In this document: one piece after another, positions 22,986 through 34,910 of the stretch | Position numbering within the stretch: the stretch's first letter is position 1 | Layout of the letters: every line of letters starts with the position of its first letter | Assembly: GCA_023974075.1 (NCBI GenBank) | Contig: JAMFTG010000130.1 | Location: forward strand, 1 to 64,000 | Source of the DNA: Chaenocephalus aceratus | Taxonomy: Eukaryota; Chordata; Actinopteri; Perciformes; Channichthyidae | Direction of reading: 5' to 3' | Length of the DNA stretch: 64,000 nucleotides | Notes under the pieces: model-generated | Databases searched by the model: none | What the model was told of the DNA's origin: nothing | Seen by the model: the letters and a program-made list of their open reading frames with translations, nothing else | Program-made: the position numbers and the translations under genes

Positions 22986-23342
22986 GATGTAGACGTTGTG
23001 TGTTTATTGTATAACTCCACAAGCCTTCACTCCTCATATTTCTTACAAGACCCATTTTCAAGCCGTCTGTTCAGGGAGGAGGAAGTGTCTCACCAGCTGC
23101 TCTTAAACAGGGACCATAACACAGCGTTGTGAAATATAGCTATGAATCTCCAGATGTGTAAAGACATGTCCTTTATGTATTGAGAACATATTCCTACTTA
23201 TGCTCAATTCACTGTTTGAAAAGCCTCTTGGATCAGCTGTAAAATGCATTGTCACAAAGTTCAATAACAAGCCTCAGCAGTTCTTCCTCCACTCCCTCTT
23301 GGCAAATTGCCACTGAGAGGTGGAACCACACGGGAAGAGAAG

Positions 23343-23360
23343 AGTTTCCATTTCCCAGAA
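23343..23360 (+). promoter_or_regulatory. Overlapping ISRE and GAS element, TRIM copy 2
   Basis: AGTTTCCATTTCCC (23343-23356) overlaps TTCCCAGAA (23352-23360). Identical to copy 1. Confidence 0.75.
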
Positions 23361-23362
23361 AT

Positions 23363-23488
23363 CAAAACTGTTGTTTGTCTGAGCGACAGCAGAGCAGCTG
23401 CCGAGACAAGTCTCTGATTCTCTGAAGAAACACTCAACTGAATCCAGCAGCTTCTTCTCAACAACACAGCAGGACTCTGCAAACACTG
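23363..23488 (+). other. Non-coding first exon of TRIM copy 2 (5' end uncertain)
   Basis: Ends at the donor CACTG|GTGAGT (exon end 23488). The matching acceptor TCCCCAG|AGAGACATG places exon 2 at 24748, giving an intron of 1259 bp. Confidence 0.6.
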
Positions 23489-23879
23489 GTGAGTTCACTA
23501 CAGACACATCACTGACTGAACATTTAGTCAAAGTTGGATTAAAATCTGACTGTATTACATCCATTTGACCATATAAAGAATATTACACAATATACATGTG
23601 TCGGTTAAGATAAAAACCTCAACATTTACTTTAGCAACAGCCACAAAACAACTGCAATGTAAACTCTGGTTAAGTTAGAGAGATACAGTCAAAGCTAGCA
23701 TTAGCTTGTACTGATTTTCCATATTTCCTGTATTTCAAAACATCTTTATAATTGACTCTATTAAACAAAGTAGAATCTAAATAGTAGATTTGTTCTGGAC
23801 TGTCCAAAGCAAGGGATCTGGTGTTATGTTACAAGTGTTGCTTATAAAAAGGCATGACAATTACATATTTCATCTTATA

Positions 23880-24319
23880 AAACGGACAAGTCAAATCAAG
23901 CAATCTGATTGGTTCTTAGCTGTGATATGCTGAGCGTATACCACGGGTAGAATTGTAAGTTACTTTTCACAACAAGTCAGTATCCCTCCGCGTCTGAGAA
24001 AAACAGTATACCGTTGGGCTGAAAAGCATGCTTTTCAAACTGGAACAAGAAAGCAGCGGAGAAGTAACGGGGCAGAAACCCTCCTTTTTACGCAGCGGTC
24101 TAGACATAGACATAAAACGGCAAAACATATTCAGTGTGCAGTTCCTTTGGCATGAGGGCAGGGATATCTAGATACTTTCCAAGGTTTGACATCATGAATT
24201 GTGCTACTTTTAAAGCAAGCAACGATGTTTTCAAATCTGTAATCGCGTCGGGCCGAACCACGCCCCTTAGCTGTGATATAATGAGCATATACCACGGCCT
24301 GTCGTGAGCTATTGCTTAA
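23880..24319. mobile_element. 440-bp MITE-like insertion in intron, unit 2
   Basis: Flanked by TTATA on both sides (23875-23879, 24320-24324). Unit 1 has the uninterrupted site (CATCTTATATCATTTG, about 12136-12151), so both ends are defined. Inside, TTAGCTGTGATAT-GAGC-TATACCACGG occurs near both ends in direct orientation. No transposase frame; family unassigned. Confidence 0.8.
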
Positions 24320-24753
24320 TTATATCATTTGTACACACCGTGGTTAGTAGCCTTGAGCTTTGAACCTGTTTCCGTAGTAACTGCTGTCTGCCTTTTGAAG
24401 CTGATAACGTGTACTGTTTTTAACGACTAGTATTAACTTCAGTGACGCTCAGCAGGAGGTTTCACTCCTCTGTTCAACAACGGCAAAATCCCCCAACAGT
24501 ATTAGAGCTTACACATTGTGTTTCTTAGAGTTTAAATCGAATGCTGCTATGACTTTCCAGATTTCATTTGAACTTGAATTGTAATTCGTACAGACAAGAA
24601 ACCTAAATGTGTTTGGTTGTCATTGGTCTACGTATGCCATTTCTAACATAAAACGTTGGGGTAGTTTACATTTTCGGGTTCATAGTAGGACTCAAAGAGA
24701 GAATATGTAATTACAGTTTTTGTTTTTTTCACACGTTTTGTCCCCAGAGAGAC

Positions 24754-26397
24754 ATGTCTGCTGCCAGCTGTCTGCCGACTGAAGATCAGTGTCTGTGCTC
24801 CATCTGTCTGGATGTGTTCACTGATCCAGTCAGCACACCATGTGGACACAACTTCTGTAAAGCCTGCATCTCTCAACACTGGGACAGAAATGTCCCGAGT
24901 CAGTGTCCCAACTGTAAAAAGGTGTTCAACATAAAGCCTGATCTGCAGGTCAACACTTTCATCTCTGAGATGGCTGCTCAGTTCAGACAGTCAGCTCAAC
25001 AGAAAGCCAGCAGCAGCAGCTCAGAGCAACACGTTGTCAAACCAGGAGAAGTTCCCTGTGACGCCTGCACTGGAACCAGACTGAAGGCCCTGAAGTCCTG
25101 CCTGGTGTGTCTGGAGTCCTACTGTGAGACTCACCTGGAGCCTCACCTGACAAGAGCAGGCCTGAAGAAACATCAGCTGATCGACCCTGAGGAGAACCTG
25201 GAAAGCAGGATGTGTGTGAAGCACGATAAACTGCTGGAGCTGTTCTGTCAGACCGACCAGGTGTGTGTCTGCATGCTCTGCACGGTTTTAGACCACAAGA
25301 CACATGACGTTGTTCCTCTGAAAGAAGGATATGAAGGAAAGAAGGCTGAGCTGGGGAAGACAGAGGCTGAAATTCAGCTGATGATCCAGAAGAGACGACT
25401 GAAGATCCAGGAGATGAATCGCTCAGTGGAGCTCAGTAAGGAAGGAGCAGACAGAGAGATAGCAGATGGTGTTCAGGTCTTCACCGCTCTGAAGGAGTCT
25501 GTTGAGAGAAGCCAGGCCGAGCTCATGGACACCATCAAAGAGAAGCAGAGAGAGACAGAGGAACAGGCTGAAGGCTTCATCAAAGAGCTGGAACAGGAAG
25601 TCTCTGAGCTGAAGAAGAGGAGCTCTGAGGTGGAGCAGCTCTCACGCTCTGAAGACCAGCTCCACCTCCTCCAAAGCTTCACGTCCCTGAACGCTGCTCC
25701 ACCCACCAAGAACTGGACAGAAGTCAGGGTCCGTCCACCTTCATATGAGGGGACTGTGAAGAGAGCTGTGACTCAGCTGGAGGAGACACTCAGGAAACAG
25801 ATGAAGAAGCTGCTCGAGGTGGAGCTGAAGAGGGTCCAGCAGTCTGAGGTGGAGGTGACTCTTGATCCTGATACAGCACATCCCAGACTCATCCTGTCTG
25901 ATGATAGAAAACAAGTTCAACATGGTGATGTGAAGAAGGATCTCCCAGACAATCCAGAGAGATTTGATTCTTGTGCTTGTGTTTTAGCAAAGCAGAGTTT
26001 CTCTTCAGGAAGATTTTATCACGAGGTTCAGGTTGAAGGAAAGACTGACTGGGATCTAGGAGTGGCCAGAGAGTCGATCAACAGGAAGGGAAAGATCTCA
26101 CTGTCTCCTCAGAAAGGTTACTGGGTGATATGGTTGAGGAATGGAAATGAGTACTCAGCTCTTGCTGTTCCTCCAGTCCGTCTCTCTCTGAAGTCTCAGC
26201 CTCAGAAGGTGGGGGTGTTTGTGGATTATGAGGAGGGTCTGGTCTCCTTTTATGATGTTGATGCTGCAGCTCTGATCTACTCCTTCACTGGCTGCTGCTT
26301 CAAAGAGAAACTCTACCCATACTTTTGTCCTTGTAAGAACAATGATGGTAAAAACTCTGCCCCTCTGATCATCTCTCCTGTCAATCACACCGAGTAG
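24754..26397 (+). CDS. TRIM E3 ubiquitin ligase, copy 2 (547 aa)
   Basis: Same architecture and length as copy 1, starting six bases after the AG acceptor at 24747. All eight RING ligands and the B-box 2 ligands are present, and the coiled coil is uninterrupted. RING second half reads RNVPSQCPNCKKVFNIKPDL, the form shared with copies 3 and 4. One linker unit (EVELKRVQQS, residues 355-364). PRY carries KDLPDNPERFDSCACV, like copy 4. SPRY carries GYWVIWLRNGNEYSALAV, like copy 1. The C-terminal loop reads YFCPCKNNDGKN, with two extra cysteines not found in copies 1 and 3. The reading frame is intact and it is probably functional. Cytoplasmic location is expected from the family: no signal peptide or membrane segment is seen. 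Confidence 0.94.
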   Translation: MSAASCLPTEDQCLCSICLDVFTDPVSTPCGHNFCKACISQHWDRNVPSQCPNCKKVFNIKPDLQVNTFISEMAAQFRQSAQQKASSSSSEQHVVKPGEVPCDACTGTRLKALKSCLVCLESYCETHLEPHLTRAGLKKHQLIDPEENLESRMCVKHDKLLELFCQTDQVCVCMLCTVLDHKTHDVVPLKEGYEGKKAELGKTEAEIQLMIQKRRLKIQEMNRSVELSKEGADREIADGVQVFTALKESVERSQAELMDTIKEKQRETEEQAEGFIKELEQEVSELKKRSSEVEQLSRSEDQLHLLQSFTSLNAAPPTKNWTEVRVRPPSYEGTVKRAVTQLEETLRKQMKKLLEVELKRVQQSEVEVTLDPDTAHPRLILSDDRKQVQHGDVKKDLPDNPERFDSCACVLAKQSFSSGRFYHEVQVEGKTDWDLGVARESINRKGKISLSPQKGYWVIWLRNGNEYSALAVPPVRLSLKSQPQKVGVFVDYEEGLVSFYDVDAAALIYSFTGCCFKEKLYPYFCPCKNNDGKNSAPLIISPVNHTE

Positions 26398-27301
26398 AAC
26401 AACCATTTGATTTTCCTCAGAAAGAGTCACTCTCACTAAATGTAATACATGTATTCAACTGGGGAAGTACATTGTACACACTGTTAATGTTTCAGAATCT
26501 GATCACTTCTGGTTCACCTTGATGAGACGCACAATACTGATGAGTATGTTCTAATGTACTCTAGTTTATTCTACGGATTGCACTTCCTGCCGTCATGACT
26601 TGAAGTGATCAGAAAACTATTTACTCAGAAATAAACTTTTGCCACTTCTTTATATCTCAGGGGGACAACAAAGTATTTATTGTCTCAGAATTGTGTGTTC
26701 ATTGTGTTTCATACTTGCAGACATTACTAGTGGAAGTAATGCAGTCCTTTTTCATTAGTAAAATACTGTATATACACATATATTTTATAATGTTCAATTG
26801 AGGGGAACATGATGGGTCTCTGGTGTGTTTTAAAGGGGAAGTTCAGGATTCATTATGTTGGTACAAAATGTATTAACAGTTACTTTGAACATCAACAATA
26901 TCTGATCATAAACATTAGGCTGCAGTGGTTTCACAAACGAGGGAAATTCAAATGTTACCTCTCAGCTGTCTGTGGTGTTATGGTAATTGTATTTCGTCCA
27001 CCTCTCTGCACACTGCTTGTAAAGTTTGAACAAAGTCTCAATGGATTAAAAAAAAAAGGAACAAAGAATGTTATTTTTTGTCTTTTTTTAAATGTACGAA
27101 CTGAAGTACAGTTTTCACTAGTTCTCAATTAAGGGAAAGTAGCTTAAAAAAATGTACTTAACTATTTCCATTTCTACTGAACTACATTTGTCTGACAGCT
27201 TTGGTTCTTCTGAAGCTTTATAAACTATTTAAAACCCTCTTGGATCAGCTGATCATAGATATTAAGATTGCTGTATATGTCTGCTAGAAATAAGGCCATC
27301 A
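26398..27301 (+). other. 3' UTR and downstream spacer of TRIM copy 2
   Basis: Contains AATAAA at 26630-26635, about 235 bp after the stop, the best poly(A) signal. The rest matches the other units and holds no further gene. Confidence 0.55.
26630..26635 (+). terminator. Poly(A) signal AATAAA, TRIM copy 2
   Basis: Canonical hexamer in CAGAAATAAACTTTT. Conserved in copies 3 and 4 and missing from copy 1. Confidence 0.5.
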
Positions 27302-27308
27302 ACTGGTT

Positions 27309-27632
27309 AGCTTAGCTTAGCATAAAGACTGGAAACAGGGGAAGCCAGCCTGTCCAAAGGTAACAAAATCCACCTATCAGCAGCTCTGAATCCAGTTAGT
27401 TTAATCCATTCCAAATCAGAGGAGTAAAAACATCAATCAGACGTTTAACAGGGGATTATGGGTCGGGCTACTTCTTGACTGGGACCAAAACAAGTTGACA
27501 AATAGTTTTTATATTTCAGTTTTCGTACAGAGATATATTAAGTACACTTAAAGGTGTATTTTGTCATTTTTTGGAAAAAGCCAGGCTAACTATTTCCCCC
27601 TTTTCCGAGTATACATGCTAAACGAAGCTGAT
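27309..27632. mobile_element. Junction MITE between units 2 and 3
   Basis: Same element as 16598-16921, complete with both degenerate inverted ends. Confidence 0.65.
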
Positions 27633-28426
27633 CTAAGTGTCTGATGGCTGCAGCCTGTGTCAGTGAGAGCGGTCTGACTGGTTGGACTGCTTCTAATGAT
27701 TATGATCTCATTCTTCACCTTGAACACACTCCAGCACTGCCTGCACAGGTGAGACTAACTGACTGCAAACGTCCCGTCTGACTGGAGATAAATAAAGGGT
27801 TTTTTAAACATCAAAATTGCATGAAATATGCTTGTAAAGTCTATTTTATTAATGCCCTGTTTATAAGATGGAGCTTATCATTTGAAATGTCATTATTTTT
27901 AAAGAGGTGGATGGTGAATAATATTACAATTAAAAATGTTTAACTTACATAATGACTTTGTTTTTTATTACAGAACACGTTTTCTGAAACAGATGTTATA
28001 ATCCTTAACGCAATCATCAATAATCACTCAGTACATCTGGCTATTGATGATATATGAACAAACCACTATTTTGATAAACAAATTAAAAAGGCCTTGTATC
28101 GTGAATTTACATTTTGCATTACACGGGTAATTAAGTTAAAAAAAATAGTAACTAAGTCATATGACCACTTTTTGATTAAACCAAAACTGACATGGATAAG
28201 TATGGAGGCCGACATGTGCCAACACACTTATTATAAACACGCTGCAGTTTCAAAACGATGCAAATATAAAAACACAAACCTGCCAAAACATGCAAATGAA
28301 GAATCATCGTTACCATCTTGACAACACATGCAACGTTTACTAAAAGTGCTGCATTCATGAAACGCTGCAAAAAGCTCAACGAAAACCAGTGGACAATAAG
28401 AGTCTGTCTCTTAACTGCATCTTTCA

Positions 28427-28629
28427 GCCGCTGCTTTTAATTGAACTATTCACATCTTAAACTGCACTGTAACTTTTATTCATGTATTTTTTCTTTTACG
28501 GTTTATTTTATTATCTTTGCTTTTTAATGACTTTTTTTAAATGCCATTTTCTTAATGTCTTTCATTTTTGTAAAGCACTTTGAATTGCCTCGTGTTGAAA
28601 GGTGCTATATAAATAAACTTGCCTTGCCT
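28427..28629 (+). mobile_element. L2-like LINE 3' tail, unit 3
   Basis: Same insertion as 961-1175. Confidence 0.6.
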
Positions 28630-28969
28630 TGAAATATGGATAACTGGCTAGATGACATTCATATTCATAACATAACAATCTTTAAAGATGGTCACTGGCT
28701 AGATGACACTGAGGATGATTGTGCAAGCTGTGTTTGAAATAGTATGTGACTCAAAATGTATTATATCAGTTATTTTTTATTGGCATTTCTGGATTGAGGC
28801 GTACATTTGAAACTTCTCATTAAAGTAAATGCTGTTGCAAAGGATCTGCCATTTACATTCTGAGGAAAGCACATTTAGTTTTAGTGGTGATGCGTAAAGA
28901 CCTGTGTCATTAAAGCAGTTCTGTAAAGGTGTGTTACTACCAGGTGTTTCCATGTGAACTTTGAGGGTG

Positions 28970-28983
28970 TCGCCCCCTAGTGG
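28970..28983 (-). promoter_or_regulatory. CTCF-like motif A, unit 3
   Basis: TCGCCCCCTAGTGG, identical to the unit 1 site. Confidence 0.45.
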
Positions 28984-29461
28984 ACAGACGTATACACTAC
29001 ATGCAGTCACGTTTTGTACTGATTCTGAGGTACTTTATTTGACTTACCTTGAATATGTTTTTTTGTATTAATTTGTCTTTTAAATAAAGTATACTGTAGT
29101 TGCATGGAGAAAATACCCTTTTGTTCATTCTCTCCATCGTTGTTCATTCATTAAAAGCAGAGCGTCTTTAAGCAACGACCTGCAGAGTGAACGCTTAATT
29201 TCAAAGCAGTTTATCAAGATCAATATCAACATTAAACATTCAAACACCTTCTCTTTTCTTTGGATTATGCAGCCTCATATCCACTAACAGTGTCAGCGAG
29301 AAAGATGTGGAACATCAGCTTCACATTATTGAGGTTTTAATAAAGAAATACCTTTTATTTCCTCGATTGGAGAGTGAATGTCCTCTTTGAGTTCTAGTCA
29401 ACAAGACTAAGAGATAGAATAAATGATGCTGAAGCCACAAACACTCAATATGAAGTCAGAC

Positions 29462-29566
<105 letters not shown>

Positions 29567-30033
29567 CGTGCCGACACCTTCCGCCGCCGATTCGACATGT
29601 CGAATCAGTAGGCCGTCGGCCAAGAAATCACTCCGATTGATTCAATCAAGCGAATCAGTGCATGAGAAGAAAGAAGCGAAACGGAAGTGAGGGACCCAAA
29701 CAAACTATTAAGAAGGCACATCTGAGATTTCATTGAACTCCAGCTCTCGACTCAGGTTCGGGAAAGCCCCGTGAGCTGATCGCTGTAGAGTGAAAATGGA
29801 ACGCGCCATTTGTTTGTTTGTTTATATCACGCAGTCTGTTCTTCTTCTCTCGGTTATCACGCAGTCTGTCTTCCAGTTGTTGCCTCTTTTGAATGACGAA
29901 TACACACTACTGCCGCCTGCTGGTGAGAAGAGTTATTGCCAATCACGCATGCGCAGTTCGTACGTGCTACTTGGCCGTCGGCTGGAGTCTTTGCGGTTTG
30001 TTCCAGTGCGACACATGGCCAAGACGCAGAGAC

Positions 30034-30093
30034 GTGAGGCGACGTGAGGCGACGTGAGGCGACGTGAGGCGACGTGAGGCGACGTGAGGCGAC
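30034..30093. repeat. 10-bp minisatellite, 6 copies, unit 3
   Basis: Six copies of GTGAGGCGAC. Confidence 0.97.
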
Positions 30094-30429
30094 GTTCCGT
30101 CGGGACGTGTTCTTTGGTGTCAGCTTGGTGTGTAAGAGGCTTTAAAGAGTCGGTTGAGTCACCAAAACAACTCAGATCCATCTCAATAGTATGACGACAA
30201 ATGTATTATGTAAATGAGAAAAAGGCCCATAAGGCAGTGTAGGCAAATTGTATATTTTTCATTTCTTTTGAGAGCTTGCCATCTATTATAATCCTGGTAT
30301 CACTCTTATGTTTGCATTTAAATATTATCTATCATTATTATTTGCCAATTGTTTATTCATTCTGTTGCTGTTATAACTTCATTTAGCTGCTTTGTATAAT
30401 AAAATGAAAAGAAGAGATGGGCTGGAATA

Positions 30430-30665
30430 TTCAAACATTTTTCAGCTTTTTTTTCAGAATTAGAACAATTTCAATTTTTTCTTAGTTCTCACTTTTTCAC
30501 AGAATTTGACTCTTTTTCATAATTTCATGAGATTATTTTCTCATATTTGAACTTTTTTCTCAGAATTCAAACTCTTTAGCAGATTTGGACTTTCTTCTCA
30601 CTTTTTCACGATTCTAATCTAATTATGTTTTTCATAATTAGATTTTCTTCTTTCTCAGAATTCAA
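30430..30665. repeat. Degenerate T-rich short-period repeat, unit 3
   Basis: Equivalent to 3005-3240. Confidence 0.6.
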
Positions 30666-32934
30666 ATTTACCCTAAAATATATAAATGCTTAATGTTACT
30701 CACCTGTCAGGCTACCTGTAGTCCACAGGTTTATTTTTTCAAGTAAAAACTGAGCTTTTTGAAACATATTTTGCTGTTTTTGGGTCCGTAGAAATACATT
30801 TGCATATACACAACTACAGTGTAGTTATGCAATGAATGAAACACTTGGGTCACAGGTTCCTCAACAGCGCATTACAAGACATCTATCAATATGTGTGTCT
30901 CCACCATTAAACTGTCGTATTCTGCACATTTCTTATTCTATCTACATAAGAGTATAATTAATGTGTATAATATCAGTTGAAATAAGTGCTTCAACATAGT
31001 TAACATTGCAGGAAAGCAATATATTAGATGTTAAGTACTTTGTCAGGCTTAATATTTATCTGTAGATAGATACCCCCAAACCTTTTTTCTTAATCAAAAG
31101 AAGACCTTAACCTAAAGTGTTATTTAATGTTTAAATAAAGCCTAATTAGTTTGTATGTTTTGCACCTCCTGTAAATATCTTTGGACATCCTGCACTAAAC
31201 TATTTTATCGTAGAGATCACTTAGAGTATCTTATTGATATTTTCTATTCTATATTTCTATCATTGACCTTCTTCTTTCCACTATGAAAGTATGTACTCTT
31301 AATATTTTTAGGTTTTCATCAAATATAACGTATAACACATATATTGTTTTTATATTTGTGACACCAAACCGACAGAAAGATGGTCTTAACATGACCCAGT
31401 GGTCTAGTTAATAAAAATAATATTATCAAACATAATATTAAAATGAACTCTTATTTTGAAAATCCAGCTTCCTGTGTTCGAATGAGCTGCTCCGACCCTC
31501 GGTCCTGACGGACTCCAAAAGTCCGACATTATACAACAAATAATAAATAAACACAAGGATAATAGTTTCTTATTGTTGAGTAAATAACAGTGTGTGGTTT
31601 AGAAAAGAATACAAAGTTAGACGGAGAAAACGATGAAGCAATACAGATGTCAGTTTTCTGAGCCCCTCCTCTCCCCGTAACTGACGGCAACAAAAGTCAG
31701 ACATTATTCAATTAAAATAAAGACGTAAACACAATACGTGTGGCTTGATATTGAGTTAGAAACAGCTTGATAACGCTGTGAGAATGGATCTGCGGAGAGC
31801 GTTTCTCCGCCATCCCAACTCGTCTATTACCAACGTTCAGGGAGCTCAATGCAAGTCAATGGGACGCCCTGGTAGTTGAAACTCGACGCTAAAGGGCCCC
31901 CCGTGCGTTGGAAGGTGACGACAGGGACCCTGACATAACGTCAACATCGGCCGAGTTGGCAGTGAGAATGTGTTGCATCGACATGTGAAAAGACATCATC
32001 TTCTGAAGCTGAAACGATAAACATGGATCTTTCTCTCAGAGCCAGCCTGCTCCACTCGGGGGAGAGGAAACATGTCAATGGAAACACAATGCATTTATAT
32101 TTGTACCTTCTCTTTACACATGCTACAACAAAGTAGAAATATTTGTATTAGTGTGTTGTATGAGCTGTGTTTGATTTATTTACACAATGATGTGATTTTT
32201 TCACCATAAATACAATTGTATTTATTTTACAATGTGTTTTCATACAATCATACGTAATGGGATTCATGAGGATTAATGTGTGAGCAATGATAAGTTTCAA
32301 TATACGTTTATATTTCATTTCCAACCTAATGAGTAATATATTTGTCACTGTGGTCCAGGTTCATAAAGCATCAAACAACACCATCAAACCAGTCTCCATG
32401 AACTCGTGGCGTTCCCTCAGAGGTCACGGAGTAGTGGTTAGGAAAAGACCATAGGAGCTGATTTTTGGACAATTCTACTGCAACCCAAAAATCTCAATGT
32501 TTGTATTGAGCTAAAAAGGAGCAGGAGACAGAGACTGGAGCACGCTCACTTTCTCTGGTGGAGTTGTGCTGTGTGCATTAAATCATATTTAAGGTCAATC
32601 TCAATTAAGATTCATGTTAAATCACTTGATGACGAGGATATCCTGCTTTTCATTTCTTATCCTGATTTCTTATTCTAATTCTTTTTTATCAGATGTTCAG
32701 AATATATTCAAGGTAACGTTTAATAACAAATGAACATTTACTTTAGCATCAGTGGTCAGAGAGCTGTGTGGTTTACCATTGAAATGTTTAGAACATTCTG
32801 ATTGGTGTCAATTTTGATTAACACAAATAAAACTAGGAGGAATCCAGAAGTATATCCAAACCCTGAAGACCATTACAAAGTAACATGTGAAATATTGACT
32901 TGTTAACAAACCAATGATACGGTGATACCAATGG

Positions 32935-33140
32935 AATGAGCAAGAGTGGTGCGGCTCTCCCGGTCGCGTGGGCTGCCTCCTCCCAGCTGTTGTTTATCGC
33001 GTGGCCGGGGTAGAGAGAGAGAGCGTTTTTTCCTGTCCATCATATGTTATATTCTACAGTCCTCTCCTATTGGCCGGTCTCGACGGGGGGCGGGTCTTCC
33101 TCCCGGGTTCGTTCCTCTGTTATTAATATCGCATAATAAC
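32935..33140 (+). promoter_or_regulatory. CCAAT/GC-box promoter-like block, TRIM copy 3
   Basis: Inverted CCAAT box at 33069-33073 and a GC box at 33085-33094. Near-identical to unit 2. Confidence 0.45.
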
Positions 33141-33499
33141 AGGATGTAGACGTTGTGTGTTTATTGTATAACTCCACAAGCCTTCACTCCTCATATTTCT
33201 TACAAGACCCATTTTCTAACCTTCTGTTCAGGGAGGAGGAAGTGTCTCACCAGCTGCTCTTAAACAGGGACCATAACACAGCGTTGTGAAATATAGCTAT
33301 GAATCTCCAGATGTGTAAAGAGATGTCCTTTATGTATTGAGAACATATTCCTACTTATGCTCAATTCACTATTTGAAAAGCCTCTTGGATCAGCTGTAAA
33401 ATGCATCGTCACAAAGTTCAATAACAAGCCTCAGCAGTTCTTCCTCCACTTCCTCTTGGCAAATTGCCACTGAGAGGTGGAACCATACGGTAAGAGAAG

Positions 33500-33517
33500 A
33501 GTTTCCATTTCCCAGAA
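33500..33517 (+). promoter_or_regulatory. Overlapping ISRE and GAS element, TRIM copy 3
   Basis: AGTTTCCATTTCCC (33500-33513) overlaps TTCCCAGAA (33509-33517). Preserved although nearby bases differ (CATACGGTAAGAG against CACACGGGAAGAG). Confidence 0.75.
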
Positions 33518-33519
33518 AT

Positions 33520-33645
33520 CAAAACTGTTGTTTGTCTGAGCGACAGCAGAGCAGCTGCCGAGACAAGTCTCTGATTCTCTGAAGAAACACTCAACTGAAT
33601 CCAGAAGCTTCTTCTCAGCAACACAGCAGGACTCTGCAAACACTG
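33520..33645 (+). other. Non-coding first exon of TRIM copy 3 (5' end uncertain)
   Basis: Ends at CACTG|GTGAGT (33645). Exon 2 starts at 34905 after TCCCCAG, giving an intron of 1259 bp. Confidence 0.6.
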
Positions 33646-34036
33646 GTGAGTTCACTACAGACACATCACTGACTGAACATTTAGTCAAAGTTGGATTAAA
33701 ATCTGACTGTATTACATCCATTTGACCATATAAAGAATATTACACAATATACATGTGTCGGTTAAGATAAAAACCTCAACATTTACTTTAGCAACAGCCA
33801 CAAAACAACTGCAATGTAAACTCTGGTTAAGTTAGAGAGATACAGTCAAAGCTAGCATTAGCTTGTACTGATTTTCCATATTTCCTGTATTTCAAAACAT
33901 CTTTATAATTGACTCTATTAAACAAAGTAGAATCTAAATAGTAGATTTGTTCTGGACTGTCCAAAGCATGGGATCTGGTGTTATGTTACAAGTGTTGCTT
34001 ATAAAAAGGCATGACAATTACATATTTCATCTTATA

Positions 34037-34476
34037 AAACGGACAAGTCAAATCAAGCAATCTGATTGGTTCTTAGCTGTGATATGCTGAGCGTATACCA
34101 CGGGTAGAATTGTAAGTTACTTTTCACAACAAGTCAGTATCCCTCCGCGTCTGAGAAAAACAGTATACCGTTGGGCTGAAAAGCATGCTTTTCAAACCGG
34201 AACAAGAAAGCAGCGGAGAAGTAACGGGGCAGAAACCCTCCTTTTTACGCAGCGGTCCAGACATAGACATAAAATGGCAAAACATATTCAGTGTGCAGTT
34301 CCTTTGGCATGAGGGCAGGGATATCTAGATACTTTCCAAGGTTTGACATCATGAATTGTGCTACTTTTAAAGCAAGCAACGATGTTTTCAAATCTGTAAT
34401 CGCGTCGGGCCGAACCACGCCCCTTAGCTGTGATATAATGAGCATATACCACGGCCTGTCGTGAGCTGTTGCTTAA
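34037..34476. mobile_element. 440-bp MITE-like insertion in intron, unit 3
   Basis: Same length and TTATA flanks (34032-34036, 34477-34481) as in unit 2. Confidence 0.8.
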
Positions 34477-34910
34477 TTATATCATTTGTACACACCGTGG
34501 TTAGTAGCCTTGAGCTTTGAACCTGTTTCCGTAGTAACTGCTGTCTGCCTTTTGAAGCTGATAACGTGTACTGTTTTTAACGACTAGTATTAACTTCAGT
34601 GACGCTCAGCAGGAGGTTTCACTCCTCTGTTCAACAACGGCAAAATCCCCCAACAGCATTAGAGCTTACACATTGTGTTTCTTAGAGTTTGAACCGAATG
34701 CTGCTATGACTTTCCAGATTTCATTTGAACTTGAATTGTAATTCGTACAGACAAGAAACCTAAATGTGTTTGGTTGTCATTGGTCTACGTATGTCATTTC
34801 TAACATAAAACGTTGGGGTAGTTTACATTTTCGGGTTCATAGTAGGACTCTAAGAGAGAATATGTAATTACAGTTTTTGTTTTTTTCACACGTTTTGTCC
34901 CCAGAGAGAC

